Shown here piece by piece: positions 19,260 through 32,109 of a DNA stretch of 64,000 bases. How positions within the stretch are numbered: position 1 is the stretch's first letter; the number at the start of each line of letters is the position of its first letter. A program made the position numbers and the translations under genes. Below the pieces are notes generated by a model. It saw only the letters and a program-made list of their open reading frames with translations, made no database searches and was not told the origin of the DNA. Origin of the DNA: Ilex aquifolium (taxonomy: Eukaryota; Streptophyta; Magnoliopsida; Aquifoliales; Aquifoliaceae); NCBI GenBank assembly GCA_951799425.1, contig OX637409.1:13426960-13490959 (forward strand), given 5' to 3'.

Positions 19260-20181
19260 ATCTTCACGGCTTTACGAAGCTCTAGAAAAGTGGAAGGGTT
19301 TCACTACTCTAAGGGAAGAAGCTCAAGCTATGGAAGTGAATGCATCAAATATTGAAAGTAGAAGAAAGGTAGTCACTTTTGGAGGGTTTCCTCCTCAACC
19401 AAAAGTAATCTATCTCCCTCTATGCATGTAATTGAAATCCTAAATCTAAGACTAACAAAGCAAGAAAATGTTGGTCTAGTGGAAAAACTACCTCCCAGCT
19501 CCCTTGAAGCTTCCACAAGGGGAGTATTTATAGGCAAGGAGGAAGGGGGGGCAAGGTAGTGTAGATGAATAGTACAAGGCTTTGAAAGTCCAAGTGAAAG
19601 TCCCAATGTCCGGAGAGAAGATCAACCACTCTGCAGCCTGTCTTGGGACAACATTCGAACGTTGTCTGGCGTTCGAACGTTGCTTCTGTCTTTGCTAGAT
19701 GGGCGTTCGAATGTTGCTTTTGTCTTTGCTAGATGGGCATTTGAACGCCAGATGGGGTCTGATCTTCCCACTCAAGTGGCACATGGTCTTCTGGAGATCT
19801 ACTTCTAAACGCTTTGAATCACTGCCTTTGCACTCATTAGCCTGGTTCTTAATAGTGGAGGAGAACGTTCGAACGTGAGTGGGCGTTCGAATGTGGTACT
19901 CAAGTACTTCAATGTATTTCTTCTCATCTGCAACATGCCATGTCTCAGCAGTATGGTCTTCAAATAATTCAAGGGAACGTTCGAATGCGGATTGGCGTTC
20001 GAACGTTCTTGCCTTGGTCCAAGCTTTATCCAATTTTGCTCCAGAATATGCTGATGTTGCGTGAAAGTTTGCCTTTGGTCCCTTGTACAATTTATGTCCT
20101 GAAATGTCATCATTTAAACTCCATCAAAGTATAATTAATCTTAAAAAGGCATAGTGATATGCTAATTTTAACTACTAATCA
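19260..20181 (-). mobile_element. Inverted family B LTR fragment (3' LTR of minus-strand B element)
   Basis: Reverse complement of the first ~1 kb of the B LTR: it starts (minus) TGATTAGTAGTTAAAATT at 20181, has the GTTCGAAC array (19651-20007) and TATA box (about 19526), and breaks off at about 19260 within the part matching about 4430. The missing end is joined to the plus-strand B gag. Confidence 0.85.
19651..20007 (-). promoter_or_regulatory. ACGTTCGAACGT palindrome array, inverted B LTR
   Basis: About eight sites, for example ACATTCGAACGTTGTCTGG and AACGTTCGAACGTGAGTGG, in the same LTR position as in the other B copies. Several have single-base changes in the CG of the core. Confidence 0.7.
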
Positions 20182-20588
20182 CACCCCCCAACCTAAATAT
20201 TGATCTCTAGTAATACAATAATTGAAAATATATTTCTAATGCCATTTTTGTAGGTCATCCGGTTGCATTTAGCGTATGCAACAAGCCTTTAAACCACTAG
20301 GTTTACCCTAGTGGACGAGTTTTGTCTCGTGAGGGTTTTCAGTGAAACTACCCATAAACTTCAGTCGAACAGATGTGTATGTACGATTGGTGGTTAAAGT
20401 AAGTTAGCATCATGGTCGTTAGGACACCCAACCCTCAATTTCGACTTATATCCTTCACATTTATTTTCCATAGGTATTTATTCTATGCAAAAATTAGCAT
20501 CTGTCACATTGGTATTTGAAATTCCCTGTGTAGTAGGAATGATCATTCTGGTAACAAGAATTATTATATAACAAACATTCCACGTTAC
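20182..20588 (-). other. Post-ORF3 region and purine tract of minus-strand B element
   Basis: Begins (minus) at the purine tract TTTAGGTTGGGGGGTG (20182-20197) and includes the triple hairpin at 20261-20330. It is interrupted at 20588 by element A', whose duplication GTTAC is at 20584-20588. The region continues at 33502. Confidence 0.75.
20261..20330 (-). other. Conserved triple-hairpin element (minus-strand B copy)
   Basis: Stems TTGCAT/ATGCAA (20263-20268 with 20276-20281), CCACTAGG/CCTAGTGG (20294-20301 with 20307-20314, a perfect eight-base stem) and ACGAG/CTCGT (20315-20319 with 20326-20330). Same order, on the minus strand, as the G copy. Confidence 0.65.
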
Positions 20589-22261
20589 TGCTTGATCAAA
20601 AACGTTGTTTTTTCCTACCCTCTAAAAACCATCCCTTAAAGTATGTAGTGTATGGATAAAGGGGAGTGTCACTCTCCCTTAGGATAGTGTCAAAAGAAAA
20701 AGAAGGAGAAAAGAAAATGAGATGGTGGAAATGTGAAATGTGAATGCACAAAAATTGTGTGTGTGTGTACAAAAGTGCTCCCCAAGCGCAAGGAGACTTT
20801 CGCGGGTCGTGTTTTACTAGGTGGTATTCCACTGTCGTTTCCACGGGGAAGGAAGTAAACCAAAGGGGAAGGTGATTTTGAGTAAAAGAAAGTGTAAAAT
20901 CTTTGTGGTTGAAAGTTGTTTGGTGAGTGTGTGTTGATGAAAATGAAGTGAGAAACAAATGTTGGCAAACCCAAGAGGTTACTCCAATAGGAATGCCATC
21001 TCAACTCGAATCCCTCCTCAAATACAGCATGAATGAACGATTGATTAGTGGGAAGTTGGGGGTAAGAAGGGTGAGTATGTAAGCATAAACCGTGACTAGG
21101 CCTACGAAATATCAAAGACTCACCAATTTATCCACCCTCAACCCAGTCAAACCGAACCATTGATCTCTGAAAAAGGGAGGAGAATGAGTTGAAATGGCAT
21201 ACCCAAGTGGAGGTTCCCCTTGGTTTTGCCAACTAAAATATTTTAGCTACTCATGCTTGGGATGAAATGAATAATGTAGTGAGGATGCATTCCAAAGGAA
21301 TAAAGCTCTTGAGTAACTAAATGCACATAAACAAAAATTATAAATGAAAGCAATAAATACCCATTTTAAAAGTAAGAAAAATAAACCTTTGATGCATTAA
21401 TGGTGAAAGCTTAAAGAGAGAAATAAACTTGCAATCAACTTCTAGGAACTAGCATTAATAACATTAAAATGAAGCTTGAAAGGTTCTTACAGCAGATTAC
21501 AAGACAATGTCATGAAGAAAATGTAAAAATCTCAAGTTTATCTCTCTAGAACACTATTCATCATCTTCTCTAGACTCTTTCTCTCTTTATATCTATCTAT
21601 CTCTGTCCAATGTGCTGAATGCCAATGCTCGAGATCCCTTTCCCTCCAAAAACGTGCTTGGAGAGATGCCCTAGACTCAGAAGTGACCTCCATCTGTAGG
21701 GGTGGAGGAGGAATGGGCTGGACAGAGGGGTTGCAAAGCTTGTCTGCACACCCAGCTCCTCTTCTCTTCTCTCTCCTCATTGATGACCTAGACTCCAAAC
21801 TTGTAATCAAAGGTGTGAAAGGGGTGAATAGTGTTGTGGGCGTGTCAGTGGAGCATGGGAGGTCTGTTGGTGGGACCCTCAAAGCAGCAGACATGAGTTG
21901 CAGAGCATTTGGGCAGATCAGGCAAAGCGTACCGGTACGCGTACTGGTATGTCGAACTCCAGTGGCTTCAGCGTACCGGTACGATGAACTCCAGTAGCCT
22001 TAGCGTACCGGTACGGTTTGGCTGACTTCTTGATTTTTTGATTTCCTCCTCTCCTGAGCTATCCCCAAGCTACCTTTTCATCCTCATTTGTCTCAAATGG
22101 TTTGGGAAGGCCTTAAGAAGCCTCATTTAGCACCTTTTAACTGCAAACACAAAATATCATCGTTAAGAACTCAATTAACCTAACTCCCATCATTTAATCT
22201 CCAAAAGCAATTAAAACAAAATGATTAGAACATAAAAATATACAAAGTTTTGTGCTAATCA
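20589..22261 (-). repeat. 3' LTR of element A'
   Basis: Reads TGATTAGCAC on the minus strand from 22261 and ends GATCAAGCA at 20589. Full length, about 1.67 kb, with palindromes at 21928-22015. Confidence 0.93.
21928..22015 (-). promoter_or_regulatory. CGTACCGGTACG array, A' 3' LTR
   Basis: Units at 21928, 21940 (CGTACTGGTATG), 21972 and 22004, with the spacer CTCCAGTGGCTT or CTCCAGTAGCCT between them, as in A. Confidence 0.72.
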
Positions 22262-22276
22262 CACCCCCCAACTTAG
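22262..22276 (-). other. 3' polypurine tract of element A'
   Basis: On the minus strand CTAAGTTGGGGGGTG directly before the LTR start. Confidence 0.8.
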
Positions 22277-22565
22277 GTTTTCCTAGTCCCTTTGCAAAAA
22301 GTTATTTCCAACACAAGACAATGAGTATAACACACACTCAATCCATTTAATTAACCATTCATCCAATCAATTAAAAAGCACAAATCATAATGCAATTCCA
22401 AAATAACATAGACAATATTGCATCCAAAATTGTGGTTTCTTCACTAATGTGTTATGAATTTGGAGTACATAGAGTAGGACATCAAAAGAGACAAAATAGC
22501 CTACGACTCCATTCTATCTATATCCAAACCAACCCCAAAAGAAAAGATAAAAACTACAAAGCCTA

Positions 22566-23915
22566 CTACACATCCTCCTCATCATCACCAGAACCATCAC
22601 CCTCCTAAGACTCATCACCTTTATCATACTCCTCACCTTCCCCAGACTCCTTAGTGTCGTCATCATCATACTCCTCCTCCTCCTCAACTGTTGTGGGGGC
22701 AGAGGGGGCAGAAGCAGAGGGAGCAGTGGCTGGTGGAGTGGGGACTTCTGGGATGGGCCTCCCAGGGAAAGTATGCACAAACAGCTCCTGCATCATTGCC
22801 TCCATACTCAGCAAAATAGCCTCAATCCCATGCACCGTAGCCTCTAATGCATCGAGGTGCTGAGGGACCGAACGTTCAGGTGTAGCAGCGGATGGCCCAG
22901 CGGATGAAGATGCCCCGGGGGCCTCAGAACCAGCAGCCATGGTCTTTGCCCATTTCCCTCGACTCATTGCTTTTCTTTTCTTCTTACTGGTTCTGCCGAT
23001 GGCTCCAAACTCTGGGGGGGTAATCTTGTCGAACACATAGCCCTTAACTTTGAATTGCATGCACATCCGGGTTACCAAGTCCCCGAATGGCAGTTTGATC
23101 ATAGGCTTCTGCGTCTCAGCAAAATTTTTCATTTCTTGCCAAATGAGAAGAGCGAAGTCAATTGCCTTCCCGGACACGACTGCATCCAAAAGGGTCAGCT
23201 TCTCTAAATTTGGTTTCTTTTCCGCACCCCTTAGTGAAAGATTGCAATGGAGGAGCTTATTCAACAGTCCATAAGTGGGCTTCAACCTCCCACTTTGCAC
23301 TGTTCCCTTGAATTCTCTAGGCTCCTGATACATCAATTCTGCCAATTTAGATATCTTCTTGGATTTGGTGACGTTATGAGGATAGACAGGTGTAGACGCA
23401 GGTGGCCTCTCGTACCCACCCAGGAGTGTGGCAATGACATCAGGGGTCACCACAAACATTTTGCCCCGAACATTGGTTTTCAAGATTTCCATTTCGTCCA
23501 CCTCTACCACCCGAAGCATTCGGTAAAATTCCCTACACATTGACAAGTTATACCCCTCAACAGGCTCAAACCAAAACTTCATACCATGTGCTTCGATAAT
23601 TTTCACAGCCTCATTCCTTGGGGTAAGGGAAATGGAGTCCAGGTACCGTTCACAAGTGACCCCCTTCTCCCGAATCAGTCGATCCCTAGCCTCATTCTTG
23701 GCTTTCTTTCTCTGCTCACTCCTATCGCCACTCGACCCCTCCCCATTTCTCTTGCGACCACTAGATCCTTCGGGTGGAGGAGATTCAGGTCCCATTGTTT
23801 TGGTGTGGGCCATGCACAGCAACAGTGCCCCCATCGTCAGAAAAGCACAAAGGGTCAAGAAGAGTCCCTCAATCAGGTCCATGGTCTCTTGGAGAATCCC
23901 TATAGAACGAACCAT
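22566..23915 (-). pseudogene. Third ORF (ORF3) of element A'
   Basis: ATG at 23915. It is open for 436 codons to TAG at 22605-22607, which replaces a glutamate codon of A; the old end is TAG at 22566-22568, so only about 13 residues of the acidic tail are lost. Structure as in A: hydrophobic leader (LIEGLFLTLCAFLTMGALLL), basic part, core (KFWFEPVEGYNL, VTPDVIATLLGGYERPP, YGLLNKLLHCNL, PFGDLVTRMCMQFKVKGY), basic patch KKKRKAMSRGKWAK, and acidic end. It is the longest uninterrupted ORF3 in the window and its near-intactness contrasts with the ruined gag-pol beside it. Function unknown. Confidence 0.88.
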
Positions 23916-24183
23916 CTGAGAATTTTAGGAGAATTTGAGAAATGAAGAGAGAAGAGGGTTTGGGGAATTTTCGGCACTTAGGGTTTCAAAAGGTTGATTT
24001 CCACTGAATCACAGCACAAGGGAGAGGATTTGGGAGATTTAAGGAAGATTGGTGTGATTTGGAAGCCTAAGGGTTGATTTGGGTGAGAGGGGAGTGAAAG
24101 GGGGGTTGTATATTAGGAGGGAAATGAAAGGTGTTCCGAAAGAAGTCGATTAAAAGCCCTAACCTTTGGCATCCCAGGCAAAG

Positions 24184-24270
24184 CGTACCGGTACGCGTAC
24201 TGGTACGTTGAACTCCAGTGGCTTCAGCGTACCGGTATGCTGACTCCAGTAGCCTTAGCGTACCGGTACG
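24184..24270 (-). promoter_or_regulatory. CGTACCGGTACG array upstream of ORF3, A'
   Basis: Units at 24184, 24196 (CGTACTGGTACG), 24228 (CGTACCGGTATG) and 24259, with the same spacers as the LTR array, about 270 bases before the ORF3 ATG. A CTAATATACAA string (minus, near 24107-24117) could be a weak TATA box. Confidence 0.72.
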
Positions 24271-26101
24271 GTTTGGCTGACTTTCTGAAAATTCCTGCTG
24301 AGCAATCCTTCACTACTCCTTTTCATTTTAGGACCTCCCCTATACATTCTAACACTCTCTTTATGACCTCTACTCTACTCTAAACATATACTTCATACTC
24401 CACTTGTAAATCACCATTCGAACCATCATGCCCAATTCATTACTGAAACTGCAATGTGATTTAAAATTTTGATGTACTAAATACACAAAACATAGCCTCC
24501 TACTTTTAGATATCAAAATGCACACCAAAATGTAAAACATGAATTCAGTTCAAAGCAGCATTCCTAACCCTTTTCAAATATCCAAAACTTGAGAAATATT
24601 CCCTCATTCTTGCAAGCATAGAGCTATTTAACAAATTTCTCAAATGATTGAACTAAGTATACATGAGCAACACCATAGTCTTAGACACTAGTCTAAAGTA
24701 TGCACCTACAAATTTATTTTCAACTCGAGTGTGTGTGAAGTTTAACAAGTAATTTGAGCACTTACGCAACAGAATTCACATTCGAATAGCTAGACAAATT
24801 CAGTTTCAATACAAAACTCACCAAGGGTCACTCTTAAGCAATGAAATACACTCAAGTTATCCTGGTATGCACTCCATGTGTACATGTGATGTAGAATCTT
24901 GTGTTCAAAACAAAGTGTGCTCACATGTAATCCAAAAATGAAGTTCATATATGAAAATGAAGCGACCTTGGCATAGTCTCATGAACAGAATGCTAGGGCA
25001 TTAGGTAGTAAGACTTAACTCATCATTTCTTTTGAAATTATGCACCTCCCATGCTTCTCTAGATCACTTGGGACTTTAAGGGTTATAATGGGGCCTTGGG
25101 GTGATATGTAGGTAAATGAAATGAAGGATATAGGATAACAAAGGGGGTTGTTCCGAGTGTATGACCTTTATTTCAAAAAGATCTCCCTTTATGGGATTTC
25201 TAGTCTAACACCATCACCGCACTCTTTGTTTCTTTTCTTTCTTTTCCTTAACATTTTCCTTTTCTTTTGATCATTCTTTTCTTCTTTTCACTCCCTTTTT
25301 CTCCTTTTCTTGGATTTTCATTCTTTTTCATTCAACTCTTTGAGTTTCAAATCATTCATCCCTTTTGCTTGAATTTCCAAACCCTACTTCCTTTTTCTTT
25401 TACGATCAAATCATATCCAGCTGTAGGAACAACCAAGGTAAGGTAGATATTCATCATTTTCATTGGCTTGGTCAAATGCGTGGCATAGAAACGAGCTTCA
25501 ATTAAGGCTCAATCACGACACTAGGGATAATATTTACACAAGAAAAAGGGGCAAAGGCTCAAAATATTCAATGATGGCCTAAGGTCACTTCCAGGTCCGC
25601 ATGGGATGGCATTATACGTTCAAGAAAAATCAGTCTACTACCCAAATGCAACTAACCAAAACAATTATAATGAGACTATTGAACAAATTTGACATTGAAA
25701 AATTGTTCTTTGAGTAATTGTAAGTTCCCTCCAAAAGGATTTGGCACTAAAGCTCTCATGGGTCCTTACTCATCTCCACTACTTATGTCAAGCTTAAAAC
25801 ATGAATCCAATCCGTAAATTGCCGAAATTACACATTCAAGAATCACATACAGTTGAGTTCAAAAATCAATACATATGTGATACTTATGCATAGGATCAAC
25901 TTCCATAGAATGCTCATGTGCACAAAGTTGACAACAAAGATCAACATGTCATCCAACTCACACACTCTTCATGAAGGAATACAGGTCAACAATTTGATAT
26001 TTTTCATCAAAAATTTTCAAAAATTTCACATATTTTTCACTAATGCAAGCAAAACTCAAAAATTTCCCAACAACCTTGGTGTATCATACACATGGTGCAC
26101 C
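24271..26101 (-). other. Noncoding block between pol and ORF3, A'
   Basis: Same block as 13681-15480 in A, with a pyrimidine-rich stretch (plus strand) at 25220-25400. No gene seen. Confidence 0.7.
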
Positions 26102-26140
26102 TCACCCCCCAACTTGAATCATGCATTGTCCTCAATGCAT
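26102..26140 (-). other. Internal purine tract with hairpin, A'
   Basis: On the minus strand ATGCATTG-AGGA-CAATGCAT (eight-base stem) followed by CAAGTTGGGGGGTGAG, just after the pol stop. Confidence 0.65.
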
Positions 26141-26340
26141 CAAAAAATATATAGTATGCAATGAAAGAAAGTAAAAATGAGTAGGGTAAGAGAACACCTC
26201 GTGATTGAGCTTTTGACACAAGCACCAAGATCTGAAATTAATAAAGACACAACTATACAAGCAAAGAAAGTGAGTGACATGAAAATAAAGATCACATAAA
26301 TAAATGAAAGTAATTGTACACTAAAGAGCATAAACACTAG

Positions 26341-29300
26341 CTAGTCCTCCACAAAATCCGGATACACGGGATCCGTCAACTCTTCCTCCATTTCTTGCTC
26401 TTCAGAACCCTCGAAGAATGGCTTGAGTCTTTAGCCGTTTACTTTGAATGCCTGGCCATTCTCAGGTTTTGTCACCTCAACAGCTCCATTGGGGTAGGCC
26501 ACCTTGACAAGATAGGGGCCATCCCAACGGGATCGGAGTTTTCCTTGAAAAATTGAGAGGCGATAATTGTATAAGAACACTTTTTTCCTGGGCAGAAATG
26601 ATTTCCGTATGATGGAATTATCATGAAAGATTTTAGCCCGTTCCTTTGAAATTTTTGAGCTCTCGTACGCATCTCGTCGAATCTCTTCCAACTCATTCAG
26701 CTCTAACTTCCTATGATCACCGGCCATTCTCAGATTAAAATTTAAAGTCTTGATGGCCCAATAGGCCTTGTGTTCCATTTCGACTAGCAGGCGGCAAGCC
26801 TTTCCATAGACAAGCCAGTAATGAGACATACACAAAACAGTTTTGAATGCAGTGCGATATGCCCATAGGCCATCGGTCAATCTATTGGACCAATCCTTCC
26901 TACTTGGGTTAACAATTTTTTCTAGGATGGACATGATCTCCCTATTGGCTAGCTCGGCTTGGCCATTTGTTTGTGGGTGATAAGCGGTGGATACTTTGTG
27001 AGTGACGCCATATTTGAACATTAGAGATGCAAATGGCCTATTACAGAAGTAGGATCCACCATCACTGATCATTGCTCTTGGCATCCCAAACCTCGAAAAG
27101 ATATTCTCTTTGAGAAACTTGACTACGACCCAGTGGTCATTAGTCTTGGTCGGGATGGCCTCCACCCACTTGGACACATAGTCCACTGCCAGAAGGATGT
27201 ATAGATAACCGAATGACATAGGGAATGGACCCATGAAGTCGATGCCTCAACAGTCGAATATTTCTATGACAAGCACAGGGGAGAGGGGCATCATGCTTCT
27301 CCGGGTCACACTACCCAATCGTTGGCATCTGTCGCATTCCTTACAGAACAAAACACAATCTTCGATAAGGGAGGGCCAGTAGAAACCTGATTGAAGAATT
27401 TTAGCCGAAGTCTTTTTCTCTGAAAAATGTCCACCGCACGCTTGTGAATGGCAAAATGCAAGTACGTCCCATTGTTCATTCTCAGGTACACATCTTCTCA
27501 TGACTTGGTCGGGACAATACTTGAACAAGTATCGATTGTCGAAGTAGAAGTACTTCACATCCGCCATAAATCGTCTTCGATCTTCTGGGCTCCAGTGCGG
27601 TGGTATCTGTCCTGTTGCAAGAAAGTTACATATATCAACATACCATGGACATGCCGAATGAATTGAAAGCAAATGTTCGTCAGGGAAAAAGTCAGGGATC
27701 GGAATGTGCTCGTCGGCCTCTTGGACCACAAGCCGGGATAAATGATCCACCACCATGTTCTCAACTCCTTTATTGTCCTTGATCATCAAGTCAAAATTCT
27801 TGTAGGAGGAGTATCCACATAATGAGTCTTGGTTTCGCATCCTGCTTAGACAACAAGTACTTCAAGGTAGAATGGTCAGTAAAAACAACAATAGGCGAAC
27901 CAATGATGCATGAGCGAAATTTATCTAAGGCAAACACTACTGCTAGCAACTCTTTCTCGGTGGTAGTGTAATTCATCTGAGCATCATTGAGTGTTTTGCT
28001 AGCATAGTGTATCACATACGGCCTGTTTTCCTCCCTTTGACAGAGCAGTGCGCCGACCGCGTAATCACTCGCATCGCACATGAGCTCAAAAGGTAGATCC
28101 CACCTGGGTGGTCGCATGATAGGAGACGTGACTAGTATGCTCTTAAGTTTTTTAAAGGAAGCCTCACAGTCATCTGACCACTCAAAGGGAATCTCCTTAG
28201 ACAGTAGATTGGTCAAGGGTCGGGCCAATGCACTGAATTTTTTTATAAACCTGCGATAAAAACCTGCATGGCCTAAAAATGACCGGATTCCCTTAATGGC
28301 TCTCGGCGTGGGGAGGTTGGAGATGGCCTCCACCTTGGATTTGTCGACTTCGATACCCCTTGCCGAGACTATATGACCAAGCACAATTCCTTCCGTCACC
28401 ATAAAGTGACACTTTCCCAATTCAACACTAGATTCTACTCCTCACATCTTGTTAGAACTTTCTCCAAGTTTGTCAAACATCTGTCGAATGAATCCCCAAA
28501 CACAGAAAAGTCGTCCATAAAAACCTTCACTATCTTTTCCACCATATCACTGAAAATCCCCATCATACAGCGTTGAAAGGTCCCCGGGGCATTGCACAGT
28601 CCAAATGGCATGCGGCGGTAGGCAAAGGTACCATAGGGGCACGTGAAGGTGGTCTTCTCTTGATCCTCCATAGCAATCTCGATCTGATTGTAGCTGGAGT
28701 ATCCATCTAAAAAGTAGTAGAATAAATGACCCGCTACTCGTTCTAGGACTTGATCGAGGAATGGCAATGGGAAGTGGTCTTTTCTTGTGCAAGCGTTCAG
28801 CTTTCGGTAATCGATGCACACCCTCCATCCGATGATCAATCTTGTAGGTATAAGTTCATTCTCATCATTCGCAACCACCATAACTCCGGATTTCTTAGGC
28901 ACTACTTGTGTGGGGCTAACCCACTTACTATCAGCAATTGGAAAAATGATCCCTACATCCAGTAGTTTCAGAACCTCATCCCTCACCACCTCTTTCATGA
29001 TGAGATTCAACCGTCTTTGTGGTTGTCGGGAAGGTTTGGAATCATCCTCAAGATATATGCGGTGTGTGCAAATGAGAGGGCTTATACCCTTGATATCCGC
29101 AATGGTCCACCCATTACTCCTTTATGCTTTCTCAATACCTTCAAGAGTTCTTTTCTTGTTCCATATTCAATGTAGAGATAATGACCACCGGGAATGTTTC
29201 TCCATCGCCAAGATAGGCATACTTCAAATGGGAGGGTAACGGCTTCAACTCCAGGTTTGGCTTTTGTTCATCTGATGAAAAAATTTTCTTTTCTTGTTGG

Positions 29301-31970
29301 GGTAACTCCTCGAATGTAGGGATCCAACTTCCCATCCCTTTCAATTCTCCTACATCCTCTTGCTCATCCAACTCCTCAAGATCCACAACTCCTTCTTCCT
29401 TGAATTTCAACATCCTCTCCAACTCCAAGTGCTCCTCAACCAAGGTGTCGATTCTATTGACCTCACTTACTTCCTTATCATCACCCGGTTGCTTTGCCAA
29501 GTTGAATACATTGAACTCTATTGTCGTGTTCCCAAACACCAACTTCATTAGACCGTTCCTGCAATTTATCACAGCATTAGACGTAGCAAGGAAGGGTCAT
29601 CCAAGTATAACGGGGATCTATGAACTAAGGTTAGCAACATGATGTGTATCTAGCACAATAAAATCGACGGAAAAGTAAAATTTATCAATTTTAACCAAGA
29701 CATCTTCCACTACTCCCCTTGGTGTGCAGATGCTACGATCCACTAATTGAAGCGTAATTGAAGTGGGCTTCAAATCCTCAAGCTTAAGTTGTTGATACAC
29801 TCAGTAAGGAAGGAGATTGACACTCGCCCCCAAGTCAAGCAATGCTTGTTCCACCCGACAATTCCCTATGGTGATGGCAATTGTTGGACAGCGGGGGTCT
29901 TTGAATTTTGGAGAAGTATTGGTCCTCAATATTGAGCTGACTTGTTCCGTGAGGAACGCCTTCTTGTGGACATTCAATCTCCTTTTCACTGTGCACAGAT
30001 CATTCAATATTTTAGCACAAGATGGGATTTGCTTGATGACGTCGAGGAGTGGAATGTTAATGTTCACCTGCTTAAACATCTCCAAGATATCAGCATAATT
30101 AGCCACCTTGACAGGTGGCTTCAAACGATGTGGGAATGGGACAGGCACGGGAGGAATACACACACAATCATCAGTCAATTTTTCTTTCTCATCAACCTCC
30201 CTTTCTTTCTCTTCACTCAACTCACCCTCTTCGGCGTTACCCGAGATATCTTTTACTTTTGGCAATGTGGTCTTGGGTGAGACCGTAGGTAAAATGGTTT
30301 TGTCAATTTCTTTGCCACTACGGAGGGTGGTGACAGCTTTGAGTTGCTCACAACTCTCTTTGGTGGGGTTGGATGACTCAATGGCATGTTGCCCCTTAGG
30401 GTTTTCTTGGGGTTGAGCGGGGAATTTCCCCTTCTCTTGTTGTGACACCCCTATGGCATTGGTAATTTTTGTGAGTTGAGCTGAGATGTTGTTGTTAAAG
30501 GTGGTTTGGCTTTGGATGAAGTTGTAAAGCACATCCTCCAAGTTCCTCTTATGGGGAGGTTGGTAGGTGGAAGGATTGAACGGTCCTTGAGTAGAAAAAT
30601 TATGTGGTGGTGGGTTCGAAGAATACCCTTGCAGATTATTTCGGGGGTATTGGGCGCTAGACGCTTACCCTTGGCCTTGGTATTGGTTTTGGTATTGACC
30701 TTGCTTAGGAGGTGCGGGAGGTGTATGTGCAATTGAACCATGTGGCGTGGGATTCTCATTCCTCTAACTAAAATTTGGGTAATTACTCCAACCCGGATTA
30801 TACGTGTTTGAGTGAGAAGAGAATGATTGCCTTGGTTGGTTAAATGCATGGACTTGCTCATGATATGCTTCCTTAAGCACTAGAATGTTGGGGCACTCCA
30901 ATGTGGAATGCTCCACATTCTCACATATTGAGCAGAATTCCTCGGCCTTTGACACTTGTGACACCCCTTGCCTCCTATTAATCTCAAGGCTCTCAACCTT
31001 CCTAGATAATTTGGCAATTTTTGAAAGTAAGTCCTCCCGGTCACTTAGGTCATAAATCCCTCCCATATGAGTTTGGCTACTCCCTTGAGGGGAAGACCAT
31101 GGTACATCGGTGGGATTTGTGATGTCCCATGACTGTGCATTTTCCGCCAATGCATCAAAATAATCTAAGGCCTCATCAGGGTCTTTGCTAAAAAACTCCC
31201 CATTGCACATTATATCGATGAACTATCGATGGCCGGGTGTGATTCCTTCATAGAAGAAACTCACCATTTGCCATGGTTCAAAGCCATGGTGTGGAATGGA
31301 TTGTAGCAAATCATTGTATCGTTCCCAGCAGTGATAAAATTGTTTCATTGGGCAGCTCAGAAAAATTTTGAATTTGCTTCTTTAGGGTGGTGGTTTTATG
31401 CACCGGAAAAAACTTGTTCAAAAACACAAAAATCATTTGTCCCCAAGATGTCACGGTCCGGGATCTCAAGGAATGAAGCCAAGTTTTTGCCTTATCAGTC
31501 AGGGAAAAAGGGAACAATTTCATTCTTGCTATCTCTTCCATATTATGATTGGGGAGAAATGTTGCAACTATTTCCTCAAAGTCTCTTATATGAGAATAGG
31601 GGTTCTCATTCTCAATTTCGTGAAAAGTGGGAAGTAATTGCAACATCCCTGGTTTAACTATGAAGAGATGAGTCTGGACCGGAAGGTGGATGCATGAAGG
31701 TGTGGTGGTGCGGGTTGGTTGAAGGAATTCCCACATTGACCTCGCCGGAGGATCAATTGAGATATTGTTCCCTTCATTCCTAGGTGGGGGAAAATGCATT
31801 CGTGGATTGGGCACTCTATGTTCTGGTCCTCCCCCACCCCTTTGCACGTTCGGGTTGGCATCCACATTTTCAAAATTATCACCCGCATCCTCGGGTGGGT
31901 CTTGGTCAAGATTCATGTTGGGGCCAAGGGGTTGCCTAACTAACCGATTTTGGTTGTCCCTTCCCCACAT
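26341..31970 (-). pseudogene. gag-pol: gag-pol polyprotein of element A' (broken)
   Basis: ATG at 31970 (MWGRDNQNRL), end TAG at 26341-26343. Gag domain about 31680-31200, knuckle CSICENVEHSTLEC near 30940, protease DLGA near 29830, reverse transcriptase about 29010-28435 with an intact FMDDFSVFG box (near 28520), RNase H about 28100-27780, integrase about 27480-26900. Defects include an extra A shifting the frame near 31346, TAG at 31223-31225, stops in the linker near 30770 and 30665, stops around the protease (29801, 29618 and just beyond), a frameshift before 28420, another near 27790-27840, TGA at 27247 for the tryptophan before the first catalytic aspartate of integrase, and TAA near 26431. 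Several open pieces survive but no complete enzyme except perhaps the RT core. Confidence 0.93.
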
Positions 31971-31994
31971 GCAACAAAATATCTAAAAATGAAT

Positions 31995-32060
31995 TTATAC
32001 ACGAGACAACGTACCTTAGCCTGTGAGGAAGATCATGGGACTTAATTCCGTCGTCCGGAA
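31995..32060 (-). promoter_or_regulatory. Leader hairpin, A' (decayed)
   Basis: Corresponds to the A and D leader hairpin: CCCATGATCTTCCTCACAGG on the minus strand, with two changes in the inner stem. The splice donor is lost (AATTAAGT instead of GGTAAGT). Confidence 0.5.
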
Positions 32061-32087
32061 ATCACCTTCTTGGTTTGACACTTGCCT

Positions 32088-32105
32088 TCCCCGGCAACGG
32101 CGCCA
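32088..32105 (-). other. tRNA-Asp primer binding site, A'
   Basis: Minus strand TGGCGCCGTTGCCGGGGA, 18 of 18 to the expected tRNA-Asp complement, four bases after the LTR. Confidence 0.92.
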
Positions 32106-32109
32106 AAAA

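Noticed and set aside
22514-22780. Minus-strand frame overlapping the acidic end of A' ORF3
   Set aside because: Shadow of the GA-rich acidic tail in another frame.
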